Of a stretch of 64,000 nt of DNA, positions 7,004 through 16,259 are shown one piece after another. Where the stretch lies: assembly GCA_025353765.1 (NCBI GenBank), contig JANXOD010000020.1:1-64000 (forward strand). The letters run 5' to 3'. Both the position numbers and the translations under genes were made by a program. Positions within the stretch are counted from its first letter, which is position 1. Each line of letters starts with the position of its first letter. A model generated the notes under the pieces. The model was not told where the DNA came from. It made no database searches and saw nothing but the letters and a program-made list of their open reading frames with translations. This DNA comes from Sphingobacteriales bacterium (GTDB lineage: Bacteria > Bacteroidota > Bacteroidia > Sphingobacteriales > Sphingobacteriaceae).

Positions 7004-7984
7004 TTAAACCAAGACCTCTTTATTGTATTTACTTCTGTATTCCAGTGGAGACATTCCTGTAATCTTTCTAAATACTTCCCGAAACGCTTTTACATCTGAA
7101 TACCCAACCTCATACATGACTTCATTAATGGTTTTGCGACTGGTTTCAAATGCTTTTTTTGCCGATTCAATTTTCACTCGTTGCGAATATTCAACAGGGG
7201 TATTTCCGGTTGCTTTGATAAATCTTCTGTCAAAGTTTCGTCTGCCAACAGAGAATTTGGAAGATAACTGTTCAATGGATATTTTATCCTGCAGATTACT
7301 TTCAATATAGGCTTGTGCTTGTTGAACCACTTCATCTCCGTGCAACTTCTGTCCTGTAAATATGGTAAATGGAGATTGACTATTCCTGTCCATTTCAATC
7401 TGAAAAACTTTGGAACAATAAATAGCAGTTTGCCTGTCATAATATTTCTCTACCAGATAAATCATCAGGTTCAGGAAAGAATAAGCACCACCATTGGTAT
7501 AAATTCCATTTTCATCCGTGATCAATTTATCCGTTTGTAAATTCACTTTTGGAAACATACTTCTGAAATTGTCTGCAGCAGTCCAATGAGTAGAGCAACT
7601 TTTTCCATCTACCAAACCAGTTGACGCCAACAAAAATGCACCGGTGCATATACTTGCTATTTCCGCACCGTCTTTATATTGTTTCTCAATCCAATCAATT
7701 AGCAATTTGTTTTCCTTCAGGGCATTTGCATAATTATGGTTCAATGAAGGAATAATGATGAGATTAGTTTTGGTTATGGCTGAAATATGGGTGTGCGGTT
7801 TCACAGTAAACAAACCCTCATAAAAACCGACTTCTTTTGAAATACCGGCCAACTGAATAGTAAACAATTCTTGTTTGGCGGTTTCCTGCCAGTGCGCATT
7901 GGCTCTTGTAAATATTTTGTAAGCACCTACTATGCTGCTGAGATTATTCTCTCCGTCGGGAACTATTATGGTCAAATGTTTCAT
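7004..7984 (-). CDS. GlxA-family regulator (DJ-1/PfpI + AraC domains)
   Basis: A 326-residue two-domain transcription factor. Residues 1 to about 185 form a DJ-1/PfpI-like domain with a nucleophile-elbow cysteine at C113 (SICTGAFLLAS), and residues about 225-320 form an AraC-type double helix-turn-helix ending with the family hallmark VGYSDVKAFREVFRKITGMSPLEYR. Members include GlxA-type activators of amino-acid or choline-derivative catabolism; the ligand here is unknown. It is divergent from the EthD-family gene across 124 nt, which makes that gene its likeliest target. Confidence 0.88.
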   Translation of the reverse strand: MKHLTIIVPDGENNLSSIVGAYKIFTRANAHWQETAKQELFTIQLAGISKEVGFYEGLFTVKPHTHISAITKTNLIIIPSLNHNYANALKENKLLIDWIEKQYKDGAEIASICTGAFLLASTGLVDGKSCSTHWTAADNFRSMFPKVNLQTDKLITDENGIYTNGGAYSFLNLMIYLVEKYYDRQTAIYCSKVFQIEMDRNSQSPFTIFTGQKLHGDEVVQQAQAYIESNLQDKISIEQLSSKFSVGRRNFDRRFIKATGNTPVEYSQRVKIESAKKAFETSRKTINEVMYEVGYSDVKAFREVFRKITGMSPLEYRSKYNKEVLV

Positions 7985-8054
7985 TGAAAATTTTTAGTAA
8001 AGATAGAAATCTGCTCTGTCCAAATCAACCCACTAAAAGGTCTATTTTACACCC

Positions 8055-8084
8055 TTGTCAAATAGTATTTAGGTAATATATTTA
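8055..8084 (+). promoter_or_regulatory. candidate promoter for the EthD-like gene
   Basis: TTG at 8055-8057 is separated by 19 nt from TATATTTA at 8077-8084, one mismatch from the Bacteroidota -7 consensus. The start codon lies 24 nt downstream. The region between this gene and the divergent GlxA-type regulator would be the natural place for regulator binding. Confidence 0.35.
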
Positions 8085-8108
8085 TACTATAAATTTAAAA
8101 GAATTAAA

Positions 8109-8423
8109 ATGGCAAAAATGACTGTGGTTTACAAAACACCAAAGGACAAAGAATTTTTTGAAAGACATTATTTTGATGTGCATGTTCCATTAGCAAAACA
8201 ATTACCCGGTCTGATAAAGTATGAAATAAATGATGGCCCAATTGTCTCAACTACCGGACATTCAGAAACCTATCGCATAGCCAATTTATACTTTGTTTCA
8301 CTCGAAGCAATGATGAACGCTTTTCATTCAGAAATAGGACAAAAATGTGCTGCTGACAGAAAAATTTTAGCGCCAAATAATGGAGACGTTCAGATTTACT
8401 TGTATGACATAAAAAACACCTAA
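8109..8423 (+). CDS. EthD-family (dimeric alpha/beta-barrel) protein
   Basis: A 104-residue ferredoxin-fold protein of the EthD family. It opens with a strand and the pattern YKTPKDKEFFERHYFDVHVPLAKQLPG, which carries the conserved histidine pair of the family, and ends with a strand near NGDVQIYLYD. EthD was first found in ethyl tert-butyl ether degradation; most relatives are small dimeric oxygenase- or isomerase-like proteins of unknown substrate. It lies divergent to a GlxA/AraC regulator and is probably controlled by it. Confidence 0.85.
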   Translation: MAKMTVVYKTPKDKEFFERHYFDVHVPLAKQLPGLIKYEINDGPIVSTTGHSETYRIANLYFVSLEAMMNAFHSEIGQKCAADRKILAPNNGDVQIYLYDIKNT

Positions 8424-8586
8424 GTTGTTAATTATTCAATATCAAATAAATTCATTTTTGATTGTATTGATAATTCAATAGTTTGGCAGACAATCAACGA
8501 AACACAAAAACCAATTAATCCGGCAAAAACAAAGTCTTGACAATAAATTTATAGGATAAATTTTATAACAATTAAAAACAAAAAAA

Positions 8587-9066
8587 ATGGAAACAAATCA
8601 AACAATGGTTAAAATGATGTTAGACAGCTGGAATACACTCATAAAACAATTTGATACTGCTCTTGACTCCTTCACAGATGAAACTTTGCAAAAAGAAATT
8701 GCCCCAAATAAGAACAGGGGAATATATTTGTTAGGGCATTTGATAGCTGTACATGATGATATGTTGCGGTTATTAGATTTAGGAGAAAAACTATTCCCCG
8801 AATTGTATGAACCTTTTATTAAGTCCCCGGATAAAACAATCGATGAAATTCCTTCGGCAAAAGAATTAAGAGCATGCTGGAAGAAATCAAATGAGGTATT
8901 AACTCAAAAGTTTGAGAGGTTACAGCCAGAGGAATGGTTTCAAAAACACACTGCTGTTTCTGCCGAAGATTTCAGCAAAGAACCACACCGCAACAAATTG
9001 AACATCTTAATTACCAGAACTTGTCATTTGTCTTACCATCTGGGGCAATTTGTGTTGCTGAAATAA
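8587..9066 (+). CDS. DinB-superfamily four-helix protein
   Basis: A 159-residue DinB/YfiT-like protein. The metal-binding histidine triad of the superfamily is visible as H51 (LLGHLIAVHDD) and the C-terminal H147-x3-H151 pair (CHLSYHLGQF). The fold is a four-helix bundle that in characterised relatives serves as a thiol-dependent S-transferase or a damage-inducible protein; the actual reaction cannot be read here. It is followed after 21 nt by an SRPBCC gene in the same direction, so the two probably form an operon. Confidence 0.82.
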   Translation: METNQTMVKMMLDSWNTLIKQFDTALDSFTDETLQKEIAPNKNRGIYLLGHLIAVHDDMLRLLDLGEKLFPELYEPFIKSPDKTIDEIPSAKELRACWKKSNEVLTQKFERLQPEEWFQKHTAVSAEDFSKEPHRNKLNILITRTCHLSYHLGQFVLLK

Positions 9067-9087
9067 TGTCCAACAAAAAATAAAACC

Positions 9088-9567
9088 ATGACAACACAAG
9101 ACTTTACCACTAGCCTATTGGTAGACCAAACTCCAAAAGAAGTATTCAATGCCATCAATAATGTTCGCGGATGGTGGTCTGAAGAAATTGAAGGCAATGC
9201 AAACCAACTCAATGATGAGTTTACGTATCATTACGAAGACGTCCATCGCTGCAAAATGAAGATTATTGAAATAGTTCCAAACAAAAAAATAGTTTGGTTT
9301 GTGTTGGATAACTATTTTAAATTCACTAAAGACAAAACCGAATGGAAGGGCACAAAAATTAATTTCGAAATTGCTGAAAAGGATGATAAAACGCAACTCA
9401 TTTTTACTCACCAGGGTTTAGTTCCCGAATATGAATGTTATGAGATTTGCAAGGAAGGATGGACAAATTATATACAAAATAGTTTACAGAGCCTTATCAG
9501 CACCGGTAAAGGCAAGCCGAACGCTACTGGCAAACCCCAAACTGAAAAGAAACTAGGGGTCTACTGA
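9088..9567 (+). CDS. SRPBCC/AHSA1-domain protein
   Basis: A 159-residue START-like protein. The opening TTSLLVDQTPKEVFNAINNVRGWWS, the central KMKIIEIVPNKKIVWFVLDNYF and the closing helix with GWTNYIQNSLQSLI are typical of the AHSA1-like branch found widely in Bacteroidota. It probably binds a hydrophobic ligand in a central cavity. It is a distant relative of the SRPBCC gene at 959-1453 but has no adjacent ArsR regulator; instead it follows a DinB-like gene. Confidence 0.85.
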   Translation: MTTQDFTTSLLVDQTPKEVFNAINNVRGWWSEEIEGNANQLNDEFTYHYEDVHRCKMKIIEIVPNKKIVWFVLDNYFKFTKDKTEWKGTKINFEIAEKDDKTQLIFTHQGLVPEYECYEICKEGWTNYIQNSLQSLISTGKGKPNATGKPQTEKKLGVY

Positions 9568-9603
9568 AGGGTAATAAACACCTGGAAAATGAAAGAATCT
9601 GCT

Positions 9604-9633
9604 GTTCGATATGTTCTGCGAGGCATGTCGAAC
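9604..9633. repeat. imperfect hairpin after the DinB/SRPBCC pair
   Basis: GTTCGATATG (9604-9613) and CATGTCGAAC (9624-9633) pair at 9 of 10 positions around a 10-nt loop. There is no T-run. It may be a dispersed repeat or a processing/termination signal for the upstream genes. Confidence 0.4.
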
Positions 9634-9753
9634 CTAAAGATAAAGAAGGATTTGAATCTCTTTCAGTGCTTTCAGGTATCTCTACCTTGCAGCACATTAT
9701 TTGTTTATCTTGCATCAGATCAAGCGACTGTGTAAACATTAAACAGTAGAGTA

Positions 9754-10359
9754 ATGAGCAAATTTTTAGTACTTCTTTTCCTTGCAACTTTCGGATTGAC
9801 AAGTTGCAACAACAAGACACAACATTCTTCGGATAAGGATTTGCATTCTGATACCGCGAATAAGAAAATTGAAATCGTAAAGATTGCGCCAGATATCAAC
9901 AATAAAATTGGTTTCGCAACTTCAAAATATCAAGGCGTTTATTCCTTTGGGAATGATGCTAAAAAGGAAGCTGTTGGTAGTATCATTGTTTATCCAGAAT
10001 CGGATTCGACTGTTTTATTTCACCTTGATATTTGCAAAGGGCCTCCTTCATATAATCTGGGAGAATTGTTTGAAAGATTAGTAATTAAAGGAGATAGTGC
10101 ATTGTGTTTTTATAAAGACAAGTTTGATGAAAACGGTTGCAAATTGAAAATGCATTTTAAAGGCAATAAACTAATAATAGAAACTGTTGAAGGGTTTAAA
10201 GAATGCGGTTTTGGTGTCAATGTATATGCTGATGAGATGTATTACCGCCACAAGAAAAAAATTCCCCAATATTTTATCACTTATGAAGGTGACACCATTC
10301 TATTTAAGAATATGACTCCTGAGAAATATACACCTGGAAGTATAAGATATACTAATTAA
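9754..10359 (+). CDS. unknown lipoprotein
   Basis: A 201-residue exported protein. The N-terminus is a lipoprotein signal peptide with lipobox LTSC, cysteine at residue 18, followed by a polar spacer. The mature part is mainly predicted beta strands with several cysteines and aromatic residues and no family signature that I recognise. It is flanked by two intergenic stretches of about 160-185 nt and is probably monocistronic. An envelope location is well supported; no function is proposed. Confidence 0.65.
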   Translation: MSKFLVLLFLATFGLTSCNNKTQHSSDKDLHSDTANKKIEIVKIAPDINNKIGFATSKYQGVYSFGNDAKKEAVGSIIVYPESDSTVLFHLDICKGPPSYNLGELFERLVIKGDSALCFYKDKFDENGCKLKMHFKGNKLIIETVEGFKECGFGVNVYADEMYYRHKKKIPQYFITYEGDTILFKNMTPEKYTPGSIRYTN

Positions 10360-10503
10360 TGTATTCTGATGCAGCTATGTGGATGGAGGAAAGAGGATTT
10401 GAATTCTTTCCATGATACTTGTGCTATTATAAAAGTTTGTAAACTTGTAACAGAATTTTAAACTAAAAATATAATTTTTTTAGATAAAGCCAAATCCCCA
10501 CAA

Positions 10504-10511
10504 TAACTTTG
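10504..10511 (+). promoter_or_regulatory. -7 promoter element 5 nt before the start codon
   Basis: TAACTTTG matches TAnnTTTG exactly and ends only 5 nt before the ATG at 10517, so the transcript would be leaderless or nearly so. No TTG is seen at the -33 position. Confidence 0.45.
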
Positions 10512-10516
10512 GTAAG

Positions 10517-11566
10517 ATGAATACAAAAAGAATAGACAATTTAAATATAGTATTAATTATTGCTTCGCTTTTTTTAGCAATAATACTACCCTTTGAATTG
10601 TTTTTATTTTCCTATGCAATTTTAGGCCCTTTACATTATTTAACTGAAATTAATTGGTTAAATAATAAATCTTTTTTTATAAAAAATGCAAATTGGATTT
10701 GGGTTTTTATAGTATTAACATTTTTAATTTCGCTACCAGTAGTACTAGAATTCTCAATTTTTAATAGTTTTCGTGGAACAGAATTAGGGACACTGATAAA
10801 TCAAAATTTAGAAGAAGGTACAAACGTATTCATCCTAGTGGCATTTCTATTTGCTATTGGTATTTTACACCTTGAAAAACGGACAAATATTTTTTTGTTT
10901 CTAATTTTTAGTATAATCATAAGTGTATTAGTACTAAATTATGTTTCATTCTCAACTATAATTATTGGTGCTTTTCTACCGACAATTATACATGTTTATG
11001 TATTTACACTTCTTTTCATGCTATTTGGCACATTGAATAACAGAACTAATTCTGGAATACTTGTGATAGTATTGTTAGTTTTTAGTCCTTTGTTAATTTT
11101 TGTTTTAAACATTGACACAACAGGGTATGTACTATCTGAAACTACGAAAGCAAATTTTGATGCTACCGGTTTTTCAAGTTTATCTGTGATTATTGCAGAA
11201 ATGTTAGGATATGGAAGAGAGCAATTTGATTTATTGTCGCGGATTGGCATTAAAATTCAAAGTTTTATAGCATTTTGTTATACATATCATTATCTAAATT
11301 GGTTCTCAAAAACAACTGTAATCGGTTGGTATAAAACCATTACTAAACCAAAACTTTATGGGATTATCATTTTTTGGATCACATCGGTATTATTGTATTG
11401 GTATAATTACAAAACAGGTTTAATGGTGCTATTCTTCTTAAGTTTTTTACATGTTTTACTTGAATTCCCATTAAACATAGTAAGCATAAAAGGGATATAT
11501 AAAAAAATCAGAAATGAAAAAAGCGAAATGGCAACCACTAACAGCGGTTTGGAAAAAGTTAGCTAA
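10517..11566 (+). CDS. polytopic membrane protein, possibly Brp/Blh-like
   Basis: A 349-residue protein with about ten membrane helices and several histidines buried in or next to them: GPLHYLTEINWL near residue 38, PTIIHVYVF, YTYHYLNWFSKT and LSFLHVLLEFPLN. Membrane histidines at comparable relative positions are a feature of the Brp/Blh family of carotene 15,15'-dioxygenases, but the resemblance is weak and I cannot confirm homology by eye. The gene is markedly AT-rich compared with the neighbouring pgi. It is convergent with pgi and has a promoter element almost touching its start codon. Confidence 0.6.
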   Translation: MNTKRIDNLNIVLIIASLFLAIILPFELFLFSYAILGPLHYLTEINWLNNKSFFIKNANWIWVFIVLTFLISLPVVLEFSIFNSFRGTELGTLINQNLEEGTNVFILVAFLFAIGILHLEKRTNIFLFLIFSIIISVLVLNYVSFSTIIIGAFLPTIIHVYVFTLLFMLFGTLNNRTNSGILVIVLLVFSPLLIFVLNIDTTGYVLSETTKANFDATGFSSLSVIIAEMLGYGREQFDLLSRIGIKIQSFIAFCYTYHYLNWFSKTTVIGWYKTITKPKLYGIIIFWITSVLLYWYNYKTGLMVLFFLSFLHVLLEFPLNIVSIKGIYKKIRNEKSEMATTNSGLEKVS

Positions 11567-11677
11567 TATTCTATAACAGTTTATGCTTAATCAAATGGAA
11601 GTACATTTAGTGAACTTTAGAGCTAAAATCCTCCCTGTTAGGTATAAATGCCCAATAAGATCCATATCTCACTGCTT

Positions 11678-13348
11678 TTAACGCCAGGCTTTATATTGGT
11701 TAATCAATCCATTGGTAGAAGAGTCATGATCTGAAACCAGTTTATTATCCTTCAATTCCGGTAAAATTTGTCCAGCTAATTGTTTACCTAATTCTACTCC
11801 CCATTGATCGAAACTAAATACGTTCCAAATAATTCCCTGCACAAATATTTTATGCTCATACATCGCGATAAGCGAACCCAAAACCTGTGGAGTTATTTTT
11901 TTAACCAATATAGAATTGCTTGGGCGGTTGCCTTCAAATACTTTAAAAGGAGTTAATTTTTCAATCTCTTCCTTACTTTTCCCTGCTTTCTGTAATTCTG
12001 AAACTACTTCATCCTCTGTTTTACCATTCATCAAAGCTTCGGTTTGAGCAAAAAAGTTAGATAGCAATAACCGGTGATGATTTCCTAATGGATTATGGCT
12101 TTGTGCCGGAGCGATAAAATCACATGGAATAAGCTTGGTTCCCTGGTGAATTAACTGGTAAAAAGCATGTTGCCCGTTAGTGCCGGGTTCACCCCAAATG
12201 ATTGGCCCGGTTTGGTAATTCACAGGATCTCCTTTACGGTCGGTAGATTTTCCATTACTTTCCATATCCCCCTGCTGGAAATAAGCCGCAAAGCGATGCA
12301 TATATTGATCGTAAGGCAAAATAGCCTGACTTTCCGCTCCGAAGAAATTATTATACCAAATGCCTAATAAGGCTAGTGTAACGGGAATATTCTCCTTGAA
12401 ATCTGCATGACGGAAATGTTCATCCATTTGATTGGCACCAGATAAGAGATCACGGAAGTTATTAAAACCAATACCACAGGCAATACTTAAACCAATAGCA
12501 CTCCATAAAGAATATCGTCCGCCAACCCAATCCCAAAACTCAAACATGTTCTCCGTATCTATACCGAACTCTGCCACACCTTTTTCATTGGTGGATATGG
12601 CCACAAAATGTTTGGCCACATCTTCCTGCGTTCCTCCGGTTTCAATAAACCAATTACGTGAAGAAAAAGCATTGGCCATCGTTTCCTGCGTGGTAAACGT
12701 TTTAGAAGCAATCATAAATAGCGTCGTTTCCGGATCCACTTTCTTCAGCGTTTCCGCGATATGCGTTCCATCTACATTAGATACAAAATGTAATTGCAGA
12801 TGATTGCAGTATGCTTTTAATGCTTCGGTCACCATCACGGGCCCTAAATCAGAACCGCCTATCCCAATATTTACAATATGCTGAATAGATTTACCTGTAT
12901 AACCTTTCCACTCTCCATTAATAACCTGGTTGGAAAATCTCTCCATTTTATCAAGTACCTGGTGAATATCTTTCAGGATATCTTTTCCATCTACATTAAA
13001 TCCACTCTTTTTGGGATTGCGTAAAGCAGTATGCAATACCGCCCGGCATTCTGTTTCATTAATCTTTTCGCCGGTAAACATGGTTTCCATAGCTTCATAT
13101 ACACCACATTCATTGGCGAGTTCAATTAACAGATATTGTGTGGTTTCGTTAATGCGATTTTTGGAATAATCTACTAATATATCGCCAAAGCAGATAGAAA
13201 ATTGATCAAAACGCGAAGGTGATTCAGCAAAAAGATCACGCAGGTGTTCTCCTTTGATCTTATTAAAATGTGCTCTTAATTTTTGATAAGCTTCGGTGGA
13301 TGTGAATTTTTGTCTGGGTAACATATCGTGTAAATCGCTGTTAATCAT
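11678..13348 (-). CDS. pgi: glucose-6-phosphate isomerase
   Basis: A 556-residue cytoplasmic enzyme interconverting glucose 6-phosphate and fructose 6-phosphate in glycolysis and gluconeogenesis. The phosphate-binding loop [16 protein letters not shown], the two PROSITE-type signatures ([17 protein letters not shown] and a C-terminal segment with [25 protein letters not shown]) and the catalytic glutamate/histidine region ([18 protein letters not shown]) are all present. The length matches the long bacterial form. It is transcribed divergently from the M16 peptidase pair across 74 nt and convergently with the membrane gene at 10517. Confidence 0.98.
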   Translation of the reverse strand: MINSDLHDMLPRQKFTSTEAYQKLRAHFNKIKGEHLRDLFAESPSRFDQFSICFGDILVDYSKNRINETTQYLLIELANECGVYEAMETMFTGEKINETECRAVLHTALRNPKKSGFNVDGKDILKDIHQVLDKMERFSNQVINGEWKGYTGKSIQHIVNIGIGGSDLGPVMVTEALKAYCNHLQLHFVSNVDGTHIAETLKKVDPETTLFMIASKTFTTQETMANAFSSRNWFIETGGTQEDVAKHFVAISTNEKGVAEFGIDTENMFEFWDWVGGRYSLWSAIGLSIACGIGFNNFRDLLSGANQMDEHFRHADFKENIPVTLALLGIWYNNFFGAESQAILPYDQYMHRFAAYFQQGDMESNGKSTDRKGDPVNYQTGPIIWGEPGTNGQHAFYQLIHQGTKLIPCDFIAPAQSHNPLGNHHRLLLSNFFAQTEALMNGKTEDEVVSELQKAGKSKEEIEKLTPFKVFEGNRPSNSILVKKITPQVLGSLIAMYEHKIFVQGIIWNVFSFDQWGVELGKQLAGQILPELKDNKLVSDHDSSTNGLINQYKAWR

Positions 13349-13422
13349 ATTTAATTGTCTAAAATTAAATTATATCTGCTAATTTGGGCCTGGTTTTCCT
13401 GTAAACTTTAAAATAAAATTAA

Positions 13423-14736
13423 ATGAAGAAATTGTTTGTCCTTTTGGTGATGGCATGGAGCATTCCAATTTTTGCTCAAACTAAAGCCGATGATGTAAAA
13501 AGCTTTACGTTAAAGAATGGTATGAAATTCCTGGTATTGGAAGATAATTCTATCCCCAATGCCAATATGTATTTCTTTTACAAAGTTGGTTCCCGCAACG
13601 AGCATCCCGGAATAACCGGATTATCTCACTTTTTTGAACACATGATGTTTAACGGCGCTAAAAAATACGGACCAAAAATGTTTGACCGTACTATGGAATT
13701 TAATGGTGGTGCAAATAATGCCTATACTACCGAAAATGTAACCGTTTACACCGATTGGTTTCCCACTTCAGCATTAGAAACGATATTTGATTTGGAAGGT
13801 GACCGGATAGCCACATTGAGTATTGATCCTAAAATGGTAGCCAGCGAACGTGGTGTGGTATCATCCGAAAAAAGTACTGGTCTAGAAAATAGTCCTTGGG
13901 AATTGCTAGGCGAACAGGTAGCTGCCACAGCTTTTGTTGAGCATCCCTACCATTGGCCGGTTATAGGCTATGAAACAGATATAAAAAACTGGACCAAAGA
14001 AGATCTGGAAAACTATTTCCATACCTATTACGCTCCGAATAATTGTGTAGTAGTAGTTTCCGGAAACGTAAAATTAGAAGAGGTTAAGCGTTTGGCCGAA
14101 AAATATATGGAGCCAATTTCAGCAAATACTCCACCCAAGCCGGTTCATTTAGTAGAACCTCCGCAAATGGGAGAACGCCGGGTGATGGTTCAAAAGGAGG
14201 TGACTACTCCTTATATGATCATTGGATATCATGTACCGGAAGCGAAGCATAAAGATTATTATGCTTTAAATATTCTGAGTTCTGTTTTATCATCAGGTAA
14301 TTCTTCCCGTTTATATTCTGCATTAATAGATAAAAAGCCATTGGCAACTTCGGTTTTTACGGATTACAGCGATAGTTTTGATCCCACCTTATTCCAAATT
14401 TATGCGGTTACCGCTGAGGGAATTAAAGAGGGTGATTTAGAAAATGCCATTTACGCTGAACTGGAAAAGGTTAAAAAAGATGGCATTACTGAGCAGGAAT
14501 TGCAAAAAGTGAAGAATCAAAAGCTGATGGAGTTTTATAGCCAAATTGAAACCATCAATGGCAAATCTAATAATATTGGAACGTATGAACTCTTCTTTGG
14601 CGATTACAAAAAGATGTTTGATGCTCCTGCGGAATATTCCAAAGTTACCACAGAGGATATAAAACGGGTGGCTAATGAATATTTTAAGAAATCAAATCGT
14701 ACAGTAGGGATTTTAAAAACCAATGTGGAGGAATAA
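13423..14736 (+). CDS. M16 zinc peptidase, catalytic subunit
   Basis: A 437-residue exported metallopeptidase of the insulinase/processing-peptidase family. A signal peptide ends near IPIFAQ (about residue 19). The inverted zinc motif HxxEH is intact at H69-F-F-E72-H73, and E149 lies 76 residues after the second histidine, as expected for the third zinc ligand. The size is that of a one-subunit half (two M16 domains). It is followed by a paralogue lacking the zinc motif, the usual heterodimer of catalytic and non-catalytic M16 subunits. Likely role: degradation of oligopeptides in the periplasm. Confidence 0.93.
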   Translation: MKKLFVLLVMAWSIPIFAQTKADDVKSFTLKNGMKFLVLEDNSIPNANMYFFYKVGSRNEHPGITGLSHFFEHMMFNGAKKYGPKMFDRTMEFNGGANNAYTTENVTVYTDWFPTSALETIFDLEGDRIATLSIDPKMVASERGVVSSEKSTGLENSPWELLGEQVAATAFVEHPYHWPVIGYETDIKNWTKEDLENYFHTYYAPNNCVVVVSGNVKLEEVKRLAEKYMEPISANTPPKPVHLVEPPQMGERRVMVQKEVTTPYMIIGYHVPEAKHKDYYALNILSSVLSSGNSSRLYSALIDKKPLATSVFTDYSDSFDPTLFQIYAVTAEGIKEGDLENAIYAELEKVKKDGITEQELQKVKNQKLMEFYSQIETINGKSNNIGTYELFFGDYKKMFDAPAEYSKVTTEDIKRVANEYFKKSNRTVGILKTNVEE

Positions 14737-14740
14737 AGAA

Positions 14741-16144
14741 ATGAAAACGAACATCAAATATATATTTACAGCATTGGTTGCCATTGCATCCGTACAATTA
14801 GCTATAGCTCAAACTAAATCTGTTGCTTTTAAACTTCCTGCTTATGAAAAGTTTACACTGCCAAGCGGATTAACTGTTTATTTAATGGAGCAGCATGAGG
14901 TTCCAACCATAAGTGTTTCAGCCATCATACCTGCGGGTGCAATTTATGATGGGGATAAAGCCGGGGTGGCATCATTAACAGCTTCCGGTTTACAATACGG
15001 AACTAAAAGTTATTCGAAAACCAAGATTGAAGAAGAACTGGATTTTATCGGAGCAGATTTGAATACATATGCCTCTAAAGAATCGGCTGGGTTAACCTCA
15101 AAATTTGCAGCAAAAGACCAGGATAAAGTATTGGCCATTGTTAAAGAAGTATTGGTGGATCCTGTTTTTAATAAAGATGAGTTCGAGAAAGAACGCAAGC
15201 GGGTACTAACCGGATTAGATCAGGCGAAACAAAGTCCGCGAAATGTAATTAACGCTTATTGGGATAAATTTATTTACGGCAATCATGTATATGCAAATGC
15301 CGTGAGCGGAAGTCCGGTTACAGTAAGTAAATTGGGAATAGATGATCTTAAAGATTTCTATAAAGCCAATTATTTTCCGCAAGGTTCTGCCATTGCTGTG
15401 GTGGGAGATTTTAATGCGAAAGCCATGAAATCAAAACTGAGTAAACTATTCTCCGATTGGAAAAAGAATAGCCAGACTCAAAAGAATATGGCGTCCCAAA
15501 CGGTTAATACCATAACTGCAACACGTGTTTTGTTAATTAATAAAGATGATGCCCGTGAAACTACATTTTTAATCGGCGGCTTAGGTATTCGCCGTGATAA
15601 TCCGGATTATGTGGCTATTGATGTGGTAAATACTGTTTTTGGTGGCCGTTTCACGTCCTGGTTAAATGATGAATTGCGTGTAAACTCCGGGTTAACGTAT
15701 GGTGCTAACAGTCGTTTTAATCCTTTGAAAAATTCCGGAACATTTGCTATTTCTACTTTCACTGCAACCAAAACTACCGAACAAACCATTGATAAAGCCT
15801 TAGAAGTATTAGATAAATTACATACCAAAGGTATTGATGATGCAACATTAACATCTGCTAAAAACTATGTGAAAGGCCAGTTTCCTCCAGATTATGAAAC
15901 CTCTGGGCAGCTTGCCAAGTTGCTTAGTCAAATGTTTTGGTATGGATTTGATGAATCATACATCAATAACTTTCAAAGCAATGTAGATGGGTTAACATCT
16001 GCGAAAGCAAAAGAGATTGTAAATAAATATTTCCCAAAAGACAAACTGCAATTTTTGCTGGTTGGGAAATCGGCCGATATTAAAAAGATTGCCGAGAAAT
16101 ATGGTCCGGTAACAGAAAAGCAGATTAAAGCAGATGGGTTTTAG
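14741..16144 (+). CDS. M16 peptidase-like protein, non-catalytic subunit
   Basis: A 467-residue exported paralogue of the preceding peptidase. The ATG at 14741 is preferred over one at 14723: it gives a clean signal peptide (MKTNIKYIFTALVAIASV, cleavage near IAQ) and is preceded 9 nt upstream by GGAGG, which lies in the last codons of the upstream gene. The position of HxxEH is occupied by SLTASGLQYG, so zinc cannot be bound. The C-terminal half keeps the M16 substrate-clamp features (GGRFTSWLNDELR, YGANSRF). It probably pairs with the catalytic subunit to form the peptide chamber. Confidence 0.92.
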   Translation: MKTNIKYIFTALVAIASVQLAIAQTKSVAFKLPAYEKFTLPSGLTVYLMEQHEVPTISVSAIIPAGAIYDGDKAGVASLTASGLQYGTKSYSKTKIEEELDFIGADLNTYASKESAGLTSKFAAKDQDKVLAIVKEVLVDPVFNKDEFEKERKRVLTGLDQAKQSPRNVINAYWDKFIYGNHVYANAVSGSPVTVSKLGIDDLKDFYKANYFPQGSAIAVVGDFNAKAMKSKLSKLFSDWKKNSQTQKNMASQTVNTITATRVLLINKDDARETTFLIGGLGIRRDNPDYVAIDVVNTVFGGRFTSWLNDELRVNSGLTYGANSRFNPLKNSGTFAISTFTATKTTEQTIDKALEVLDKLHTKGIDDATLTSAKNYVKGQFPPDYETSGQLAKLLSQMFWYGFDESYINNFQSNVDGLTSAKAKEIVNKYFPKDKLQFLLVGKSADIKKIAEKYGPVTEKQIKADGF

Positions 16145-16199
16145 AGCTTCCATTAACGTAATGATGGAATAAATACAGTGTTTAAATATAAAAGGCATT

Positions 16200-16233
16200 A
16201 GGTGTCAGACACTTTTTGAAGTGTCTGACACCT
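16200..16233. repeat. GGTGTCAGACACT hairpin, copy 1
   Basis: AGGTGTCAGACACTT (16200-16214) and its exact reverse complement (16219-16233) form a 15-bp hairpin with a 4-nt loop, between the M16 pair and the TPR gene. A closely related hairpin lies on the other side of the TPR gene at 16922-16956. It looks like a dispersed REP/MITE-type element and could also end transcription. Confidence 0.75.
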
Positions 16234-16259
16234 TTAAATCCTAATTAAACTTAAATCGC

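Noticed and set aside
9646-10410. Similar AGGATTTGAAT stretches on both sides of the lipoprotein at 9754, resembling a tRNA T-arm complement or attachment sites
   Set aside because: Only 11 bases are shared, no cloverleaf can be drawn, and there is no integrase; treated as chance or a common short motif.
14723-14740. Upstream ATG for the second M16 peptidase
   Set aside because: It adds MWRNKE before a clean signal peptide, and the GGAGG sequence is placed for the ATG at 14741.
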